64,000 nt of DNA from Planobispora longispora (GCF_016863135.1 NZ_BOOH01000033.1:1-64000), one strand, 5' to 3'; shown: positions 16,212 to 25,503, numbered from the stretch's first letter. The notes: generated by a model not told the origin, from the letters alone. Translations and numbers: made by a program.

Positions 16212-18050
16212 ATGGATCTCCGCTTCCGCGACGCCGAGCCGTCGGCCGAGGAGCGCGCGGCGGTCGACGCCCTGCTCGGTCCGCCCCCGACGGGCTGGGA
16301 GGGCGGCCCCCGCACGGAGGAGGACCTCCGCTTCGCCGCGGGCGGCCACGCCGCCCGCGACCGCCGCGACCTCCTGCTCCCCGCGCTGCACGCCGTCAAC
16401 GACCGGGTCGGGTGGATCAGCGAGGGCGCGCTCGACTACGTCTGCCGCCGGCTGACCGTGCCGCCCGCCGAGGCGTACGGCGTGGCGACGTTCTACTCGT
16501 TGTTCTCCCTGAAACCGCGTCCCGCCCGGGTCCTGCACGTCTGCACCGATCTGGCCTGCCAGGCGCGCGGCGCGGGGGCCGTACGGCGCACCGTGGAGGA
16601 GACGCTCGGCCCGCCCGGCATGTCCTGGCAGCCCAGCCCGTGCCTGGGCCTGTGCGAGCGGGCCCCGGCCGCGCTCGCCCTGGAGGCGGGCGATCCGCCG
16701 AAGACGGCCGTGCACGGCCCGCTGGCACCGGACCTCACCGAACGGGAGGAGCCGCCGGCCGAGCACGCCGTGCCGCAGGCGGGTCAGGCCGGGCTGGTCC
16801 TGCTCCGGCGGGTGGGCGCGGTCGACCCGGCGAGCCTGGACGACTACCGCGCCCAGGGCGGCTACGCCGCGCTGCGGCACGCCTTCCGGCTGGGCCCGGC
16901 CGGGGTCATCCGCGAGGTGCTCGACTCGGGCCTGGTCGGCAGGGGCGGCGCGGCCTTCCCCACCGGACGCAAGTGGGAGGCCGCCGCCCGCCAGCCCGAC
17001 CACCCCCACTACCTGGTCTGCAACGCCGACGAGAGCGAGCCGGGCACCTTCAAGGACCGCGTGATCATGGAGGGCGACCCGTACGCCCTGGTGGAGGCGA
17101 TGACCATCGCGGCGTACGCCACCGGCTGCCGCACCGGTTACCTCTACATCCGCGGCGAGTACCCCCGGGCCGTGCGCCGCATGTCCCACGCCGTCGCCGT
17201 CGCCCGCTCGCGCGGCCTGCTCGGCGACGACATCCTGGGCCGGGGCTTCGCCTTCGACATCGAGATCCGGCGCGGCGCGGGCGCCTACATCTGCGGCGAG
17301 GAGACCGCGATCTTCAACTCGATCGAGGGCTACCGGGGCGAGCCGCGCAGCAAGCCGCCCTTCCCGGTGGAGAAGGGGCTCTTCGGCAAGCCGACGGTGG
17401 TCAACAACGTCGAGACGCTGGTCAACGTGCCCCCCATCCTGCTCGGCGGCGCCCCCGCCTACGCCGCGACCGGGGCCGGGGGTTCGACGGGCACCAAGCT
17501 CTTCTGCGTCTCCGGCGCCGTCGCCCGGCCGGGCGTCTACGAGGTGCCGTTCGGCGCCACCCTCCGGGAGCTGCTCGACCTGGCCGGGGGCGCGTCCGGG
17601 ACGCTCCGGGCGGTGCTCCTGGGCGGCGCGGCGGGCTCCTTCGTCCGCCCCGACGAGCTCGACGTCCCGCTCACCTTCGAGGGCACCCGCGCGATCGGGG
17701 CGACGCTGGGCTCGGGCGTCGTGCTCGCGCTCGACGAGAGCGTCGATCTGGCCGGGATCCTGCTGCGCATCGCCGAGTTCTTCCGCGACGAGTCGTGCGG
17801 CCAGTGCGTGCCCTGCCGGGTGGGGACCGTACGCCAGGAGGAGGCCCTGCACCGGCTCAACCGGCGGCCCGCCCCGATCGACGCCGCGGCCGACCTCGCC
17901 CTGCTGCGGGAGGTGGGCCGGGCCATGCGCGACGCGTCCATCTGCGGGCTCGGCCAGACCGCGTGGAACGCGGTCGAGTCGGCCGTCGACCGGCTGGGCG
18001 TCTTCTCGTCCCCGTCCCCGTCCTCCTCCCGGGAGGCGTCGCCGTCATGA
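16212..18050 (+). CDS. fdsB: formate dehydrogenase NADH-dehydrogenase subunit, FdsG-FdsB (NuoE-NuoF) fusion
   Basis: A 612-residue fusion. About residues 1-170 are NuoE-like, thioredoxin-fold, with [2Fe-2S] ligands in CTDLAC and CLGLC. From about 200 the NuoF-like part has the FMN/NADH motifs GRGGAAFPTGRKWE, CNADESEPGTFKDR and GAGAYICGEETA, and the [4Fe-4S] motif ESCGQCVPCRVGT near residue 530. It passes electrons from the molybdenum subunit to NAD+. The ATG is eight bases after GAGGAGG, and the gene begins seven bases after the catalytic subunit. In FdsGBA enzymes these are usually two genes. The Ser/Pro-rich tail looks disordered. Confidence 0.93.
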   Translation: MDLRFRDAEPSAEERAAVDALLGPPPTGWEGGPRTEEDLRFAAGGHAARDRRDLLLPALHAVNDRVGWISEGALDYVCRRLTVPPAEAYGVATFYSLFSLKPRPARVLHVCTDLACQARGAGAVRRTVEETLGPPGMSWQPSPCLGLCERAPAALALEAGDPPKTAVHGPLAPDLTEREEPPAEHAVPQAGQAGLVLLRRVGAVDPASLDDYRAQGGYAALRHAFRLGPAGVIREVLDSGLVGRGGAAFPTGRKWEAAARQPDHPHYLVCNADESEPGTFKDRVIMEGDPYALVEAMTIAAYATGCRTGYLYIRGEYPRAVRRMSHAVAVARSRGLLGDDILGRGFAFDIEIRRGAGAYICGEETAIFNSIEGYRGEPRSKPPFPVEKGLFGKPTVVNNVETLVNVPPILLGGAPAYAATGAGGSTGTKLFCVSGAVARPGVYEVPFGATLRELLDLAGGASGTLRAVLLGGAAGSFVRPDELDVPLTFEGTRAIGATLGSGVVLALDESVDLAGILLRIAEFFRDESCGQCVPCRVGTVRQEEALHRLNRRPAPIDAAADLALLREVGRAMRDASICGLGQTAWNAVESAVDRLGVFSSPSPSSSREASPS

Positions 18051-18132
18051 CGGTTCCGGGAGAAGTCACCGCAGCGAGCCGTTCCGTGTCCCCCCGGCGC
18101 GGAGGCCGGGAACCCCACGCCGGAGGCAGCCG

Positions 18133-19101
18133 ATGAGCACCGTCCCCCTGCAGCCGCCCCGGCGGCTGATCGAGATCACCGTCGACGGCGAGGAGGTCAG
18201 GGTGCCGGAGGGGGCGACCGTCCTGGACGCCTGCGCCGCCGCCGGCAAGGACGTCCCCACCCTCTGCTACGGCGACACCCTCACCCCGAAGAACGCCTGC
18301 CGGGTCTGCGTGGTGGAGGTCGAGGGCTCGCGGACGCTGGCTCCCGCCTGCTCGCGCAGGGCCGAGCCCGGCATGGCGGTGGGCACCGCCACCGAGCGGG
18401 CCCGGCACAGCCGCAAGGTGGTGCTGGAGCTGCTGGCCTCCTCGACGGACCTGTCCACCACGCCGCGCGCCGCCGAGTGGATCGCCGAGTACGGCGCGCG
18501 GCCCGAGAGGTTCGGCCCGGACGCCGCTTCGGTCGCCCAGCCGCCGAAGGTCGACAACGACCTCTACGTGCGCGACTACGCCAAGTGCATCCTGTGCTAC
18601 AAGTGCGTCGACGCCTGCGGCGACCAGTGGCAGAACACCTTCGCCATCGCGGTCGCGGGCCGGGGGTTCGACGCGACGATCTCCACCGAGCACGACGCCC
18701 CGCTGACCGACTCGGCGTGCGTCTACTGCGGCAACTGCGTGGAGGTCTGCCCCACCGGGGCGCTGTCGTTCAAGACCGAGTTCGACATGCGCGCGGCGGG
18801 CGAGTGGGACGAGTCGCGCCAGAGCCGGACGACGACGATCTGCAGCTACTGCGGCGTCGGCTGCAATCTGACCCTGCACGTGCAGGACAACCGGATCGTC
18901 AAGGTCGGCTCGCCCCACGACAACCCCGTCACCCACGGCAACCTGTGCATCAAGGGCCGCTTCGGCTACCAGCACGTCCAGAACGTCCCGCGCGCCGAGC
19001 CGACCGTCCTGTCGTCCGCGGACCTGCTCGACCCCGCCGGGCCCGCCTGGGGCCCGAGCTCCGCGAGCTCCGCAGGCGGAGCGGCGCCGTCCGATGGGTA
19101 G
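18133..19101 (+). CDS. formate dehydrogenase alpha subunit, N-terminal iron-sulfur part
   Basis: A 322-residue protein holding the Fe-S half of FdsA. Residues about 10-80 are a [2Fe-2S] ferredoxin domain ([15 protein letters not shown]). Two [4Fe-4S] motifs follow, [11 protein letters not shown] and [12 protein letters not shown]. The C-terminus carries CSYCGVGC and [11 protein letters not shown], the [4Fe-4S] domain that normally starts the molybdopterin subunit. The protein ends just where the gene at 14279 begins to align. The His-Cys3 motif usual between the first two regions is absent; that stretch reads [16 protein letters not shown]. The ATG follows GGAGGCAGCCG. It should assemble with the two proteins encoded upstream. 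Confidence 0.88.
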   Translation: MSTVPLQPPRRLIEITVDGEEVRVPEGATVLDACAAAGKDVPTLCYGDTLTPKNACRVCVVEVEGSRTLAPACSRRAEPGMAVGTATERARHSRKVVLELLASSTDLSTTPRAAEWIAEYGARPERFGPDAASVAQPPKVDNDLYVRDYAKCILCYKCVDACGDQWQNTFAIAVAGRGFDATISTEHDAPLTDSACVYCGNCVEVCPTGALSFKTEFDMRAAGEWDESRQSRTTTICSYCGVGCNLTLHVQDNRIVKVGSPHDNPVTHGNLCIKGRFGYQHVQNVPRAEPTVLSSADLLDPAGPAWGPSSASSAGGAAPSDG

Positions 19102-19954
19102 GGTCACGGTCAGGCGCCGGGTCCTTCGGCTGCGGGACACCGCCGCCTCCGCCACGGCCGCCCGCGGGACGGCCGTCCGCAAGGTCGACGTCCTGGCCGC
19201 CGAGGAGCCGCTGGAGATCCGGCTCGGCGGCCGGCCCCTCACGGTCACCATGCGGACCCCGGGCGACGACTTCGACCTGGCGGCCGGGTTCCTGGTCGGC
19301 GAGGGCGTGATCTCCTCGGCCGAGGAGATCGTCGCGATCCGCTACTGCGCCGGGGCCGCCGAGGACGGCGCCAACACCTACAACGTCCTCGACGTCGCGC
19401 TCGCCCCCGGGACCGCGCCGCCCCCGGCGTCGCTGGAGCGCAACTTCTACACCACCTCCTCCTGCGGGGTCTGCGGGAAGGCGTCGCTCGACGCGGTCCG
19501 CACGGTCGCCCGGTGGCGGGTGGACGGCGATCCGGTGCGGGTGCCGGCGGAGGTCGTCTCGGCGCTGCCCGGCAGGCTCCGCGAGGCCCAGCGGGTCTTC
19601 GACCGGACCGGCGGCCTGCACGCCGCGGGCCTGTTCACCCCGGACGGGCGGCCCCTGTGCGTGCGCGAGGACGTGGGCCGCCACAACGCGGTGGACAAGC
19701 TGGTGGGCTGGGCGGTGCGCGACGGCCGGCTGCCGCTGGTCTCCAGCGTGCTCATGGTGTCGGGACGGGCCTCCTTCGAGCTGGTCCAGAAGGCGGTGAT
19801 GGCCGGGATCCCGGTGCTCGCCGCGGTCTCCGCCCCCTCGTCGCTGGCCGTGGAGCTGGCCGCGGAGACGGGTCTCACGCTCGCCGGGTTCGTCCGGGAC
19901 GGCTCGATGAACGTCTACACCGGAGAGGAACGGCTCAGCCTGGCATCCCCGTGA
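19094..19954 (+). CDS. fdhD: formate dehydrogenase accessory sulfurtransferase
   Basis: A 286-residue FdhD. It passes sulfur from cysteine desulfurase to the Mo-bis-MGD cofactor, which formate dehydrogenases need for activity. The swapped cysteine pair is in TTSSCGVCG (about residue 119). [11 protein letters not shown] and [13 protein letters not shown] are family signatures. It overlaps the Fe-S subunit gene by eight bases, so it belongs to the same operon. The first 20 residues are basic and variable. Confidence 0.95.
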   Translation: MGRVTVRRRVLRLRDTAASATAARGTAVRKVDVLAAEEPLEIRLGGRPLTVTMRTPGDDFDLAAGFLVGEGVISSAEEIVAIRYCAGAAEDGANTYNVLDVALAPGTAPPPASLERNFYTTSSCGVCGKASLDAVRTVARWRVDGDPVRVPAEVVSALPGRLREAQRVFDRTGGLHAAGLFTPDGRPLCVREDVGRHNAVDKLVGWAVRDGRLPLVSSVLMVSGRASFELVQKAVMAGIPVLAAVSAPSSLAVELAAETGLTLAGFVRDGSMNVYTGEERLSLASP

Positions 19955-20069
19955 ACGTCGCGCGGCCGGGCCGGGGACCGGGAGGAACCGGCCCCCGGGC
20001 GGGATCCCCGTCAACGAGGTGATCCGGGACCGGGAGGCGCCGACCGGCCGGGCGGGGATTCCGTGAACG
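19942..20069. repeat. degenerate tandem repeat spanning the fdhD stop codon
   Basis: Units begin at 19942, 20001 and about 20055 (period 54-59). Each starts with a version of GGGATCCCCGTGAACG; the first two also contain CGGGACCGGGAGG-type sequence. The fdhD TGA lies within the first unit, and the second has TCA at that position. Confidence 0.65.
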
Positions 20070-20342
20070 TCCGTACGGGGCAGGCCACGGCGGAGGCCTC
20101 CCCGGGCGGCGGAGAGGGGCCGGGACGGCGATTCGCCCCCTGCCGGCCCGGCCCCTCATCGGGCCCGGCCCACCGTCCAGACCCCGCCGAGACCGGTCCG
20201 TCGCCTTCCGGCGAGACCGGCCCGCCGCCCGGACCGTCCTTCGTCGACGCGGCCCCGGTGAAGGCGACTCCACGTCGGGACTCCGCGGCTCCGGGGTTGC
20301 GGGACTCTCCTCCTGACCGTCGGGTCCTCCATTGGGCGATTT
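20070..20342. other. non-coding GC-rich spacer before the zinc operon
   Basis: Together with the repeats it separates fdhD from znuA by 423 bases. The open frame through it is a Pro/Gly-rich upstream extension of znuA without a lipoprotein-like start. I see no gene. The last 40 bases become AT-richer and hold the zinc operon promoter. Confidence 0.5.
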
Positions 20343-20357
20343 TGACAACGGTTTTCA
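20343..20357. promoter_or_regulatory. Zur box
   Basis: TGACAACGGTTTTCA is a 15-base imperfect inverted repeat close to the actinobacterial Zur operator (TGAAAATGATTTTCA type). It ends 20 bases before the znuA ATG. The operon's last gene encodes a Fur-family protein, so zinc-dependent autorepression is likely. Confidence 0.82.
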
Positions 20358-20377
20358 CTTGCACGCATACTGGGTGC

Positions 20378-21346
20378 ATGATGTCCGACTCCTCCCGACG
20401 TATTCCCATGCGCGTCACCGGCCTGCTCGCCGGGGTCGCCGCTCTCGCCGCCGTCGCCGGCTGCGGCGCGGGCGCCGCCGACTCGGCCTCACCGGGCTCG
20501 CAGGGGGGCGGAGCCGGCCTCACCGCGGCCTTCTACCCGCTGGAGTGGCTGGCCCAGCGCGTGGGCGGATCCGACATCACCGTCACCGCCCTGACCAAGC
20601 CCGGCGTCGAGCCGCACGACCTGGAGCTGACGCCGCAGGCGGTGGCCGGGCTGGAGGAGACCCGCCTGGTCCTCTACATCAAGGGCGTGCAGCCCGCCGT
20701 GGACGAGGCCGTCGAGCAGCACGCCGCCGACCGCGGCTTCGACGTGGCCCCCCTGGTCCCGACCATCCAGGCGACCGAAGAAGAGCACGAGGAGGGCCAC
20801 GAAGAGGGCCACGAGGAGGAGCACGGCCACGAGGTCTCCTACGACCCGCACCTCTGGCTCGACCCGAGCCGCTTCGCCACCGTCGCCACCGAGCTGGCCG
20901 AGAGGCTCGCCGCCGCCGACCCGGCCCACGCCCAGGGATACAAGGACCGCGCCGCGAAGACCGCCGCCGAGCTGACCGCCCTGGACGGCGAGCTGGCCGC
21001 GGGACTGGCGAACTGCCGCTCGAAGGCCCTGGTCACCAGCCACCAGGCCTTCGCCTATCTCGCCGACCGCTACAAGCTCCACCAGGTCGGAATCAGCGTG
21101 GATCCCGACGCCGAGCCCTCCCCGGCGCGCCTGGCCGAGGTGGCCGAAATCGCCAAACGCGAAAAAGTGACTACGATTTTCACCGAGACCCTGGTCAGCC
21201 CGAAGGTCGCCGAGGTCCTCGCCCAGGAGGTTGGGGCCAAGACGGCGGTTCTCGACCCGATCGAGAGCAAGCCCGCCACCGGCGACTACCTGTCGGCCAT
21301 GCGCCAGAACCTCACGACACTCAAGGCAGCCCTGAGCTGCTCGTAA
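20378..21346 (+). CDS. znuA: zinc ABC transporter substrate-binding lipoprotein
   Basis: A 322-residue cluster A-I metal-binding protein. A lipoprotein signal ends at AAVAGC, so the mature protein would be membrane-anchored outside the cell. Metal ligands are expected at GVEPHDLELTP, in YDPHLWLDP, in TSHQAFAYLADRY and in the C-terminal LDPIES region. A His/Glu-rich loop (about residues 130-148, EEGHEEGHEEEHGHE) is typical of zinc-specific members. ATG 20378 is followed by a second in-frame ATG. The start lies very near the Zur box, so the mRNA may have little or no leader. Confidence 0.93.
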   Translation: MMSDSSRRIPMRVTGLLAGVAALAAVAGCGAGAADSASPGSQGGGAGLTAAFYPLEWLAQRVGGSDITVTALTKPGVEPHDLELTPQAVAGLEETRLVLYIKGVQPAVDEAVEQHAADRGFDVAPLVPTIQATEEEHEEGHEEGHEEEHGHEVSYDPHLWLDPSRFATVATELAERLAAADPAHAQGYKDRAAKTAAELTALDGELAAGLANCRSKALVTSHQAFAYLADRYKLHQVGISVDPDAEPSPARLAEVAEIAKREKVTTIFTETLVSPKVAEVLAQEVGAKTAVLDPIESKPATGDYLSAMRQNLTTLKAALSCS

Positions 21347-21356
21347 AGGCAGCGGC

Positions 21357-22136
21357 GTGACAGACACAGAAGAAGCGTTCACCATGCGCGGCGGCCGGGT
21401 CAGCCTGGACCGCCGCCCGGTGCTGCGCGGGATCGACCTGACCGTCCGCTCCGGCGAGGTGGTGGCCGTGCTCGGCGCGAACGGCTCGGGCAAGTCCACG
21501 CTCGTGCGCGCCCTGCTCGGCCTGGTGCCGCTGTCCGGGGGCTCCACCCTCCTGTACGGCACGCCGCCGCCGCGCTTCCGCCAGTGGTGGCGGATCGGCT
21601 ACGTGCCCCAGCGCCTCTCGGTGGGCGGGGGCGTGCCCTCCACGATCCGCGAGGTCGTCGCCTCCGGGCGGATCGCCAGGCAGAGCCGGTTCCGCCTGAC
21701 CGGCGCGGCCGACGCCGCCGCGACCACGCGCGCGCTGGAGGCGGTCGGCCTGGCCGACCGGGCCGGGGACCCGGTCCAGGCCCTGTCCGGCGGGCAGCAG
21801 CAGCGGGTCCTGATCGCCCGCGCCCTCGCCGGGGAGCCCGACACCTTCGTCATGGACGAGCCCACCGCCGGAGTCGACGCCGAGAGCCAGCAGCTCCTCG
21901 CCGACACCCTGGCCGGTCTCGTCGCCCAGGGCAGGACGGTCGTGCTGGTCGCCCACGAGCTCGGCCCGCTGGAGCCGCTGGTCACCCGGGCCGTGGTCCT
22001 GCGGGACGGCTGCGTCTGCCACGACGGCGCCCCGCCCAAGGCGGTCGGCGCGCACGCCCTGCCCGGCCACGACCACGTGCACCCGCACGCCCCGGAGAAG
22101 CCCGCGGGCACGCTCGACTGGAGACCCACCTCGTGA
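21357..22136 (+). CDS. znuC: zinc ABC transporter ATP-binding protein
   Basis: A 259-residue ABC ATPase with Walker A GANGSGKST, signature LSGGQQQR and Walker B FVMDEPTAGVD. It powers the ZnuB permease. The GTG start is ten bases after the znuA stop. The C-terminus carries a short His-rich tail, GHDHVHPHAPEKP, seen in some zinc transporter ATPases and possibly a local zinc sensor. Confidence 0.93.
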   Translation: MTDTEEAFTMRGGRVSLDRRPVLRGIDLTVRSGEVVAVLGANGSGKSTLVRALLGLVPLSGGSTLLYGTPPPRFRQWWRIGYVPQRLSVGGGVPSTIREVVASGRIARQSRFRLTGAADAAATTRALEAVGLADRAGDPVQALSGGQQQRVLIARALAGEPDTFVMDEPTAGVDAESQQLLADTLAGLVAQGRTVVLVAHELGPLEPLVTRAVVLRDGCVCHDGAPPKAVGAHALPGHDHVHPHAPEKPAGTLDWRPTS

Positions 22137-22197
22137 TCGCCCCCGTCCCGGGCCGCCGCGCTCCCGCCCCCGTTCCCGCCCGCCCGGAGGCGACGTC

Positions 22198-23028
22198 GTG
22201 ATCGACCTGCTCCAGTACGACTTCATGCAGCGGGCGCTGATCGCCGCGCTCCTCGTCGGGCTGGCCGCCCCGGCCATCGGCACCTTCATCGTGCAGCGCC
22301 GCCTGGCCCTGCTCGGCGACGGCATCGGGCACGTCGCGCTGACCGGCGTGGCGCTCGGCTTCCTCACCGGGACCGCCCCCGTGCTGACCGCCGTCGTGGT
22401 CTCGGTGCTCGGCGCCGTGGCCATCGAGCTGGTCCGCGAGCGCGGCAGGACCGGCGGGGACGTGGCGCTCGCGCTGCTGTTCTACGGCGGCATCGCCGGG
22501 GGCGTGCTGCTCATCTCGCTCGCCCCGGGCGGGAGCAACGCGACCCTCATGTCCTACCTGTTCGGCTCGATCAGCAGCGTGACCGTCCAGGACGTGTGGG
22601 TGATCGCCGTGCTCGCGGCCGCCGTGCTCGGCGTGGTGGTCGTCTTCGGGCGGGAGCTGTTCGTGCTCTGCCAGGACGAGGAGGTCGCCAAGGCCAGCGG
22701 CCTGCCGGTGCGCTTCCTCAGCCTGCTGATCGCCATCACCGCCGCGCTGACCGTGGTCATCGCCATGCGGGTGGTCGGGCTGCTGCTGGTCAGCGCCCTG
22801 ATGGTGGTCCCGGTGGCGACCGGCCAGCAGCTCACCCGGGGGTTCCGCAGCACCATGCTCCTGGCCATGCTCTGCGGCATGGCCGCCACGGTGGGCGGGC
22901 TCACCTCGTCGTTCTACGTCGAGGTCCCGCCGGGCGCCCTCATCGTGCTCTTCGCGCTGGGAGGGTTCGTCCTGGCCCTCGGGCTCGGTAGATTCGTACG
23001 CCGAAGCCGACCTCAGGAGTCCAACTGA
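22198..23028 (+). CDS. znuB: zinc ABC transporter permease
   Basis: A 276-residue ABC-3 family permease with about eight membrane segments. GDGIGHVALTGVALG and the SALMVVPVATGQQL region are characteristic. The GTG follows CGGAGG. Its TGA overlaps the zur ATG by one base (TGATG), so transporter and regulator are translationally coupled. Confidence 0.93.
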   Translation: MIDLLQYDFMQRALIAALLVGLAAPAIGTFIVQRRLALLGDGIGHVALTGVALGFLTGTAPVLTAVVVSVLGAVAIELVRERGRTGGDVALALLFYGGIAGGVLLISLAPGGSNATLMSYLFGSISSVTVQDVWVIAVLAAAVLGVVVVFGRELFVLCQDEEVAKASGLPVRFLSLLIAITAALTVVIAMRVVGLLLVSALMVVPVATGQQLTRGFRSTMLLAMLCGMAATVGGLTSSFYVEVPPGALIVLFALGGFVLALGLGRFVRRSRPQESN

Positions 23029-23417
23029 TGAGCAGCAGACGCGATGCCGTCCACGAGATCCTCCGCCAGAGCGAGGGTTTCCGCAGCGCTCAGGACGTCT
23101 ACGCCGAGATGCGCGCGGAGGGAGCCAAGATCGGGCTGACCACGGTCTACCGGGCGCTCCAGGCTCTGGCCGACAACGGGCATGTCGACGTGCTCCGCAC
23201 CGATGACGGCGAGTCGGTCTACCGGGCGTGCGCCAGCGGCGACCACCATCACCACCTGGTCTGCCGCCGCTGCGGGCGGACCGTGGAGGTGGCCGGGCCC
23301 GCGGTCGAGCGCTGGGCCGAGACGGTCGGCACCGAGCACGGCTTCACCGAGATCACCCACACCGTCGAGGTGTTCGGCACCTGCTCGTCCTGCTCGGCCG
23401 CGGCGAAGGCCGGCTGA
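23028..23417 (+). CDS. zur: Fur family zinc uptake regulator
   Basis: A 129-residue Fur-family repressor. The winged helix spans about residues 1-75 (SAQDVYAEMR, GLTTVYRALQALADNG). The dimerisation domain has HHHHLVCRRCG and a final CSSC, giving the structural zinc site. Being the last gene of znuACB and having a Zur box at the operon head identify it as Zur rather than Fur. With zinc bound it should shut off its own operon. Confidence 0.92.
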   Translation: MSSRRDAVHEILRQSEGFRSAQDVYAEMRAEGAKIGLTTVYRALQALADNGHVDVLRTDDGESVYRACASGDHHHHLVCRRCGRTVEVAGPAVERWAETVGTEHGFTEITHTVEVFGTCSSCSAAAKAG

Positions 23418-23425
23418 GACCGGCC
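23408..23425. terminator. hairpin around the zur stop codon
   Basis: GGCCGG and CCGGCC form a 6-base stem whose 6-base loop contains the zur stop. A larger GC-rich inverted repeat follows at about 23450-23475. One of them probably ends the zinc operon transcript. Confidence 0.35.
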
Positions 23426-23614
23426 GGGACCGACCTCCGGCACGGGGTGCGGCCGGCGCTCCCCGGGGCCGGCAGGATGACCGGACTCCGCGGGCGGTAC
23501 GGCGATGTGCGGTCGCGGAGGGCCCCCGGACGGCTTCGGAGAGATACGCTTCCCAGACGGCGAGCCGCCGTACGGGCGCAACCCCCGCCACAACCGTAGC
23601 CAACTGGAGTCAAC

Positions 23615-24163
23615 ATGCCATTCGGACATGACATGGTGCACTCACTCGCCACCGCCGTCGACCTGGTCAACACCTCCCCCGCCACCGGGGGCGAGGACGG
23701 TCTGAGCGATCTGGGACAACTCGGCGAGTTCGTGGAACGGTGGGAGGTGAGCGGCGTCGATGACCTCGGCGCCGCCGACCTGAACCAGGTGCGCGCCCTG
23801 CGGGAGGCCTTCCACAAGGTCTTCACCGCCCCCGACCAGGCCACCGCCGTCATCCGGCTGAACACCCTGCTGAGCGGGACCCGCATCACCCCCCGCCTCA
23901 CCGAGCACGACGGCCACCCGCTGCACGTGCACTACTTCGCCCCGGGCGCCGCCCTCAGCGAGCACCTCTCGGCGGACCTGGGCGTGGCCCTGGCGCACCT
24001 GCTCGTCGAGGGCGAGTGGGAGCGCCTGCGCACCTGTTCGGCGCCCGGCTGCGAGCGCGTCTTCGTCGACGAGTCCCGCAACCGCTCGCGGGTCTACTGC
24101 GACAGCCGGACCTGCGGCAACCGCATGCACGTCGCGGCCTACCGGGCCCGCCGCCGCGCCTGA
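23615..24163 (+). CDS. CGNR zinc-finger domain protein, putative regulator
   Basis: A 182-residue member of the ABATE/CGNR family (DUF1470). The N-terminal domain holds HSLATAVDLVNT. The C-terminal zinc finger has CSAPGCERVFVD and the motif TCGNRMHVAAYRAR. Such proteins are putative DNA-binding regulators whose N-terminal domain may bind a stress-related ligand. The ATG lies six bases after GGAG. It stands alone, and a hairpin follows at 24239. Confidence 0.88.
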   Translation: MPFGHDMVHSLATAVDLVNTSPATGGEDGLSDLGQLGEFVERWEVSGVDDLGAADLNQVRALREAFHKVFTAPDQATAVIRLNTLLSGTRITPRLTEHDGHPLHVHYFAPGAALSEHLSADLGVALAHLLVEGEWERLRTCSAPGCERVFVDESRNRSRVYCDSRTCGNRMHVAAYRARRRA

Positions 24164-24238
24164 GGCCGACCGCGCGCCGGGGCCGCGAAGGCCAAGAGCC
24201 CGCAGAGCCACGCGAAGAGGCCGGGAATACACGAAGAA

Positions 24239-24264
24239 CCCGCCGGGCGGGCTCACCCGGCGGG
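24239..24264. terminator. bidirectional terminator hairpin
   Basis: CCCGCCGGG and CCCGGCGGG form a 9-base stem with an 8-base loop between the convergent CGNR and cupin genes. Confidence 0.65.
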
Positions 24265-24280
24265 AACCCGAGCCCTCTCC

Positions 24281-24640
24281 CTAAGCCTTGGCCTTGGCGT
24301 ACTCCGCGGCGCCACCCGCGAAGTCGTAGGCCACGACCTGCTCGTCGCCGACGACCCAGGCGTCGTGTCCGGGCGGGCAGACGAAGACCTCCCCCGGACC
24401 GACCTCCGTCTCCGTGCCGTCGTTCATTCGGATGTGAATCCTGCCCTGCACGACGAACCCGTTGTGGTGGACCTCGCAGGAATCGGTGCCGACGATCTGC
24501 TTGACGGACTCCGACCAGCGCCATCCGGGTTCGAACGTGGCGACGCCGAAACTCAGCCCCGTCAGGTTGCACACCTCCAGGTGCCCCTTCGGGAAGTCCC
24601 GGCGCTCGTCCGGCTTGTCGATGCTCTTCACTTCGATCAT
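24281..24640 (-). CDS. cupin domain protein
   Basis: A 119-residue single-domain cupin. Motif 1 lies around SCEVHHNGFVVQGRIHIRM and motif 2 around GPGEVFVCPPGHDAWVVGDE, giving His and Glu positions for a metal site. A longer loop separates the two motifs less than in many enzymes. It may be a small enzyme or binding protein; the substrate is unknown. The reading direction opposes the CGNR gene, with a shared terminator. Confidence 0.82.
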   Translation of the reverse strand: MIEVKSIDKPDERRDFPKGHLEVCNLTGLSFGVATFEPGWRWSESVKQIVGTDSCEVHHNGFVVQGRIHIRMNDGTETEVGPGEVFVCPPGHDAWVVGDEQVVAYDFAGGAAEYAKAKA

Positions 24641-24729
24641 GACGTTCCCCCCTCGTCAGTTTCAGTCTCGCACCGGGGAAGAACCATCACAAGGCCGTGA
24701 CCTGCGGCGCAGGGATCGCCGTACGACGT

Positions 24730-25503
24730 CTAGAGCTGGTTGGGAACGGCCCCGCCGTAGCGGCGGTCGCGCTTGGCGTAGGTCTCGCACGCCTCCCACA
24801 GATCGCGGCGGTCGAAGTCGGGCCAGAGCCGGTTGAGGAAGACCATCTCCGCGTAGGCCGACTGCCACAGCAGGAAGTTGGAGGTGCGCTGCTCACCGGA
24901 GGAGCGCACGAACAGGTCCACATCCGGGATCTGCGGCTCGTCCAGGTAGCGGGCGAAGATCTCCTCCTTGACCCGTCCCGGCTTGACCCGCCCGGCGGCG
25001 ATGTCCTCGGCCAGCTTGAGCGCGGCGTCCACGATCTCGGCGCGGCCGCCGTAGTTGACGCAGAACTGCAGGGTCAGCGTGGAGTTGCGCTCCGTCATCT
25101 CCTCGGCGTCCTGCAGCTCGGAGATGACGCTCTTCCACAGCCGCCCGGGACGGCCGGCCCAGCGGACCCGCACGCCCATCGCGTGCAGCTGGTCGCGGCG
25201 GCGGCGGATGACGTCGCGGTTGAACCCCATCAGGAAGCGGACCTCGTCGGGCGAGCGCTTCCAGTTCTCGGTGGAGAAGGCGTAGGCCGACAGGTACGGG
25301 ACGCCCAGCTCGATCGCGCCCTCGATCACGTCGAAGAGCGAGGCCTCGCCCGCCTTGTGCCCCTCGGTGCGCGGCAGGCCGCGCTGCTTGGCCCACCGGC
25401 CGTTGCCGTCCATCACGATCGCCACGTGCCTGGGCACGAGGTCGCGCGGGATCGGCGGCGGGGTGGCGCCGGAGGGATGCGGGGCGGGCGGGCGGACGTT
25501 CAC
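24730..25503 (-). CDS. uppS: isoprenyl transferase (undecaprenyl/polyprenyl diphosphate synthase)
   Basis: A 257-residue cis-prenyltransferase that elongates isoprenoid diphosphates for cell-wall lipid carriers. The catalytic Asp is in [13 protein letters not shown] (about residue 33). Other signatures are [23 protein letters not shown] and [19 protein letters not shown]. The GTG start overlaps the recO stop (GTGA) and follows GGGAG; the longer frame upstream is recO in another phase. The recO-uppS order is common in actinobacteria. Confidence 0.95.
   Translation of the reverse strand: MNVRPPAPHPSGATPPPIPRDLVPRHVAIVMDGNGRWAKQRGLPRTEGHKAGEASLFDVIEGAIELGVPYLSAYAFSTENWKRSPDEVRFLMGFNRDVIRRRRDQLHAMGVRVRWAGRPGRLWKSVISELQDAEEMTERNSTLTLQFCVNYGGRAEIVDAALKLAEDIAAGRVKPGRVKEEIFARYLDEPQIPDVDLFVRSSGEQRTSNFLLWQSAYAEMVFLNRLWPDFDRRDLWEACETYAKRDRRYGGAVPNQL

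Noticed and set aside
14207-16399. 730-residue minus-strand frame opposite formate dehydrogenase
   Set aside because: The opposite strand encodes a recognised molybdoenzyme with all its motifs. The frame is open only because of GC bias.
20063-20377. N-terminal extension of ZnuA
   Set aside because: It would put the lipoprotein signal more than 100 residues inside the protein and run through the Zur box.
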